A stretch of DNA of 7,836 nucleotides, taken from Bacillota bacterium (lineage in GTDB: Bacteria; Bacillota; Clostridia; Clostridiales; Clostridiaceae). The DNA lies in contig JAJYBA010000067.1 in NCBI GenBank assembly GCA_021779235.1, positions 1 through 7,836 of the forward strand, given 5' to 3'. Below the pieces are notes generated by a model. It was not told the DNA's origin. It saw nothing but the letters and a program-made list of their open reading frames with translations, and did not search any database. A program made the position numbers and the translations under genes. The stretch's first letter is position 1; each line of letters begins with the position of its first letter. Positions 5,742 to 7,836 of the stretch are shown here, piece after piece.

Positions 5742-7836
5742 CTAAAAATATATATCAGAAAACTCAATGTGAATCTTTTCAATATTACTATTAGCATTTA
5801 AATTATTATTAACATATTCATCCTCATCATCTGCTAACTGTTTTATAGGGAGTTCAAAACTAAATTCGCTTCCTATATCAATCTGACTTTCTAAAAATAT
5901 TTTACCTCCGTGCATTTCTACTAAAGCCTTAACTAAGGATAATCCTATACCACTACCCTCTCTATTTCTCGTGAGAGACTTGTCAACTTGAATAAATCTA
6001 TCAAAAATACATTGTAGTTTTTCTTTAGGTATTCCAATACCTGTATCCCTAACTGATACAACAATATTGCCTCTTCTTTCAAAAATATTTACTAAAATAT
6101 TTCCCCCTGCATTTGTAAATTTTATAGCATTTGAAATTAGATTTAACATTATTCTTTCTATTTTATCTTTATCACAAGCTATAATTTTTTCTTCCATCTC
6201 TGTATCAAATAAAAGAGAGATTCCTTTATTCTCAACATACTCAGCTACAGATAAAGTTATTTCCTCTACAACACTAACAATATTACAATTACTTAAATGA
6301 ATTTCAAAATACCCTGCATCTATTTTTGTTACATCTATTAAGTTGTCAATGAGTCTTACTAATCTATAACAATTCTGTTTCATGGTTCTTAAATATCTCT
6401 TGCTTTTCTCCTCATTTCCATTAAAGAGTTCCATAAATTTTAGATCCATAAGCTGGAGAGTCCCTAAAATAACATTAATTGGCGTTCTTAATTCATGAGA
6501 TATATTCGCAAAAAACTCTGTTCTAAACCTATCATATTCTATTGCTTGGTTTAGAAGTCTTGTCTTTTCATTATTTTCTTTTATTACCTCTTCAATTTCA
6601 AGTCTCTTAGTGATATTCCTTGCTGAAAATATTAAGGCTTTAATTTTATTATCTTCGTCAAATAATTTATCACCACAAATTTCTAACCACACAATACTTC
6701 CATTTGCATGCAAGCATCTACATTGGAACTTCTGATTTGTAGTTGAAGTAATTAATTTTCTAATTTTCCTTAATACAGTTTTCTTATCGCATTGACAAAC
6801 AAAATCAAAAATACACTTTTCAATTGCATCATCTGATCCATGTCCAAGTATCTCCTTTTGTGCAGCTGTAATATATTTAATTCTACCGTCAATATCTGTT
6901 TTTATAATCATATCAGAAATATTTTCAGTTATTTCTCTTAATAATGCTTCTTTCTCCCTTAAGTCTCTCTCCATTTTTTTTCTTATATTAATATTGCGCG
7001 CTACTACTAAAACTGCTGATTTATCTTTATATTGATAAAAAGAAGTCCCAACTTCTACATCTATAATTGTGCCATTATTAGAAAGAAACTTTTCTTCGAT
7101 AAATGGTGTAGTCATTCCACCTTCATATATTGTATCTATTCTATTCTTAGCAACATGAATATAATCTGGATGAACAAAATCCATAACATTTCTTCCTATT
7201 ATGCCCTTTGGATCTTTCATATCAAATAATCTTTCAGTTGCAGGATTGGCTAAAACTATTTTTCCACCGCTGTGCACACATATAGCATCAGGAGATAATT
7301 CAAATAACCTTTTATATCTTTCCTCACTTTCTCTAAATTCGCTTTCTCTTAATTGACTTTCAATACTCTGAACTTTCTTTTTCTCTATACTTATCCTTTC
7401 CATAACACTAGCAGCCTGAAGGCAAATTAGCTTTAGCATTTTTAGCTCCATATTGCTATATTGAAAATTTTTCTCTATGTAGACAATGCCCAATAACTCT
7501 TCCTTATAAATAAGAGGATAAAAAGCTTCAAAGCCTTTGCTACCCTCATTAATTATTTTTTCTTCTCTGCAAGCACAGATTTCTTCAATAGTGACTCTAA
7601 ACATACTAGAGGCATCATTAATATTATTTTTATTATAAAAAATTTCTTCGCCACAATCCTCTTTCCATTCCAGCATCACTTCAAAATTTCTATTTACAGT
7701 TTCTAAAACTAATATCCTTTTTACTTTAAAGTAACTATTAATTATATTAATTAACTTGTTATACAAAGCATTTCTATCATTTTCAAATAATAAAACCTTT
7801 GATAACTCAATAATTTTATCAATATCTAATTCCTGT
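5742..7836 (-). CDS. Multidomain sensor histidine kinase, C-terminal part (GAF-PAS-PAS-HisKA-HATPase; 5' end beyond window)
   Basis: The frame is open to the window edge, giving 697 visible residues; numbering here is from the edge. Residues 1-150 hold a linker (LDIDKIIELSKVLLFE, 3-18) and a GAF domain ending LLGIVYIEKN and LICLQAASVMER. A coiled-coil stretch (about 150-172) leads to PAS 1 (about 173-288, with SPDAICVHSGGKIVLANPA) and PAS 2 (about 295-413). HisKA has NISHELRTP with phospho-acceptor H447. HATPase has NLISNAIKF (N box), DTGIGIP (G1), IFDRFIQVD (F box) and GSGIGLSLV (G2), so the kinase looks active. No receiver domain and no transmembrane segment appear in the visible part. A 32-residue acidic/Asn-rich tail ends IEFSDIYF. 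The linker plus GAF resembles the region between the ATPase and kinase parts of giant Ser/Thr kinase-ATPase-histidine kinase fusions, which I infer for the missing N-terminus. The signal and the partner response regulator are unknown. Confidence 0.92.
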   Translation of the reverse strand, partial: QELDIDKIIELSKVLLFENDRNALYNKLINIINSYFKVKRILVLETVNRNFEVMLEWKEDCGEEIFYNKNNINDASSMFRVTIEEICACREEKIINEGSKGFEAFYPLIYKEELLGIVYIEKNFQYSNMELKMLKLICLQAASVMERISIEKKKVQSIESQLRESEFRESEERYKRLFELSPDAICVHSGGKIVLANPATERLFDMKDPKGIIGRNVMDFVHPDYIHVAKNRIDTIYEGGMTTPFIEEKFLSNNGTIIDVEVGTSFYQYKDKSAVLVVARNINIRKKMERDLREKEALLREITENISDMIIKTDIDGRIKYITAAQKEILGHGSDDAIEKCIFDFVCQCDKKTVLRKIRKLITSTTNQKFQCRCLHANGSIVWLEICGDKLFDEDNKIKALIFSARNITKRLEIEEVIKENNEKTRLLNQAIEYDRFRTEFFANISHELRTPINVILGTLQLMDLKFMELFNGNEEKSKRYLRTMKQNCYRLVRLIDNLIDVTKIDAGYFEIHLSNCNIVSVVEEITLSVAEYVENKGISLLFDTEMEEKIIACDKDKIERIMLNLISNAIKFTNAGGNILVNIFERRGNIVVSVRDTGIGIPKEKLQCIFDRFIQVDKSLTRNREGSGIGLSLVKALVEMHGGKIFLESQIDIGSEFSFELPIKQLADDEDEYVNNNLNANSNIEKIHIEFSDIYF

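Noticed and set aside
7764..7766. TTG codon as the start of the histidine kinase (674 residues)
   Set aside because: No ribosome site precedes it, the frame stays open to the window edge, and the 23 upstream residues continue a recognisable linker into the GAF domain. It is an internal leucine.

Overview
The window is AT-rich, every gene lies on the minus strand, and strong AGGAGG-type ribosome binding sites precede most starts. Codon choice is A/T-ending with frequent AGA and ATA. This suggests a low-GC Firmicute, most likely a Clostridium or close relative; that is inference from composition and protein style, not from a marker gene. The text below follows the direction of transcription, from high to low coordinates.

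Region 1 (7836 to 3934) is a signalling and membrane block. A large sensor histidine kinase enters from the window edge with its 5' end missing: GAF, two PAS domains, HisKA and HATPase. The reading frame stays open to the edge, and the residues before the GAF core resemble the linker found in very large Ser/Thr kinase-ATPase-histidine kinase fusions. After 47 bases comes a 561-residue membrane-anchored protein of unrecognised function. It ends at a clear Rho-independent terminator (3934-3977).

Region 2 (3930 to 609) is a catabolic operon: a Gfo/Idh/MocA oxidoreductase, a TIM-barrel sugar isomerase/epimerase-like protein (AP-endonuclease-2 fold), and a second Gfo/Idh/MocA oxidoreductase. The gaps between genes are 40 and 21 bases. 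Two dehydrogenases around one such TIM barrel fit either a 3-keto-glycoside route (oxidise, cleave or isomerise, reduce) or inositol-type sugar metabolism. The promoter region carries two 17-base direct repeats (13/17 identical) with a 21-base period. The downstream copy overlaps the -35 position of a -10-like element, which is the layout of an AraC-type activator site. A 21-base imperfect palindrome covers the -10. The operon ends in a hairpin at 615-648.

Region 3 (564 to 1) is the N-terminal 188 residues of an AraC-family regulator, a cupin-type sensing domain whose DNA-binding part lies beyond the window. It is the natural candidate to sense the sugar and bind the tandem repeats upstream of the operon. 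No transporter, glycosidase, RNA gene, mobile element or CRISPR array is visible.
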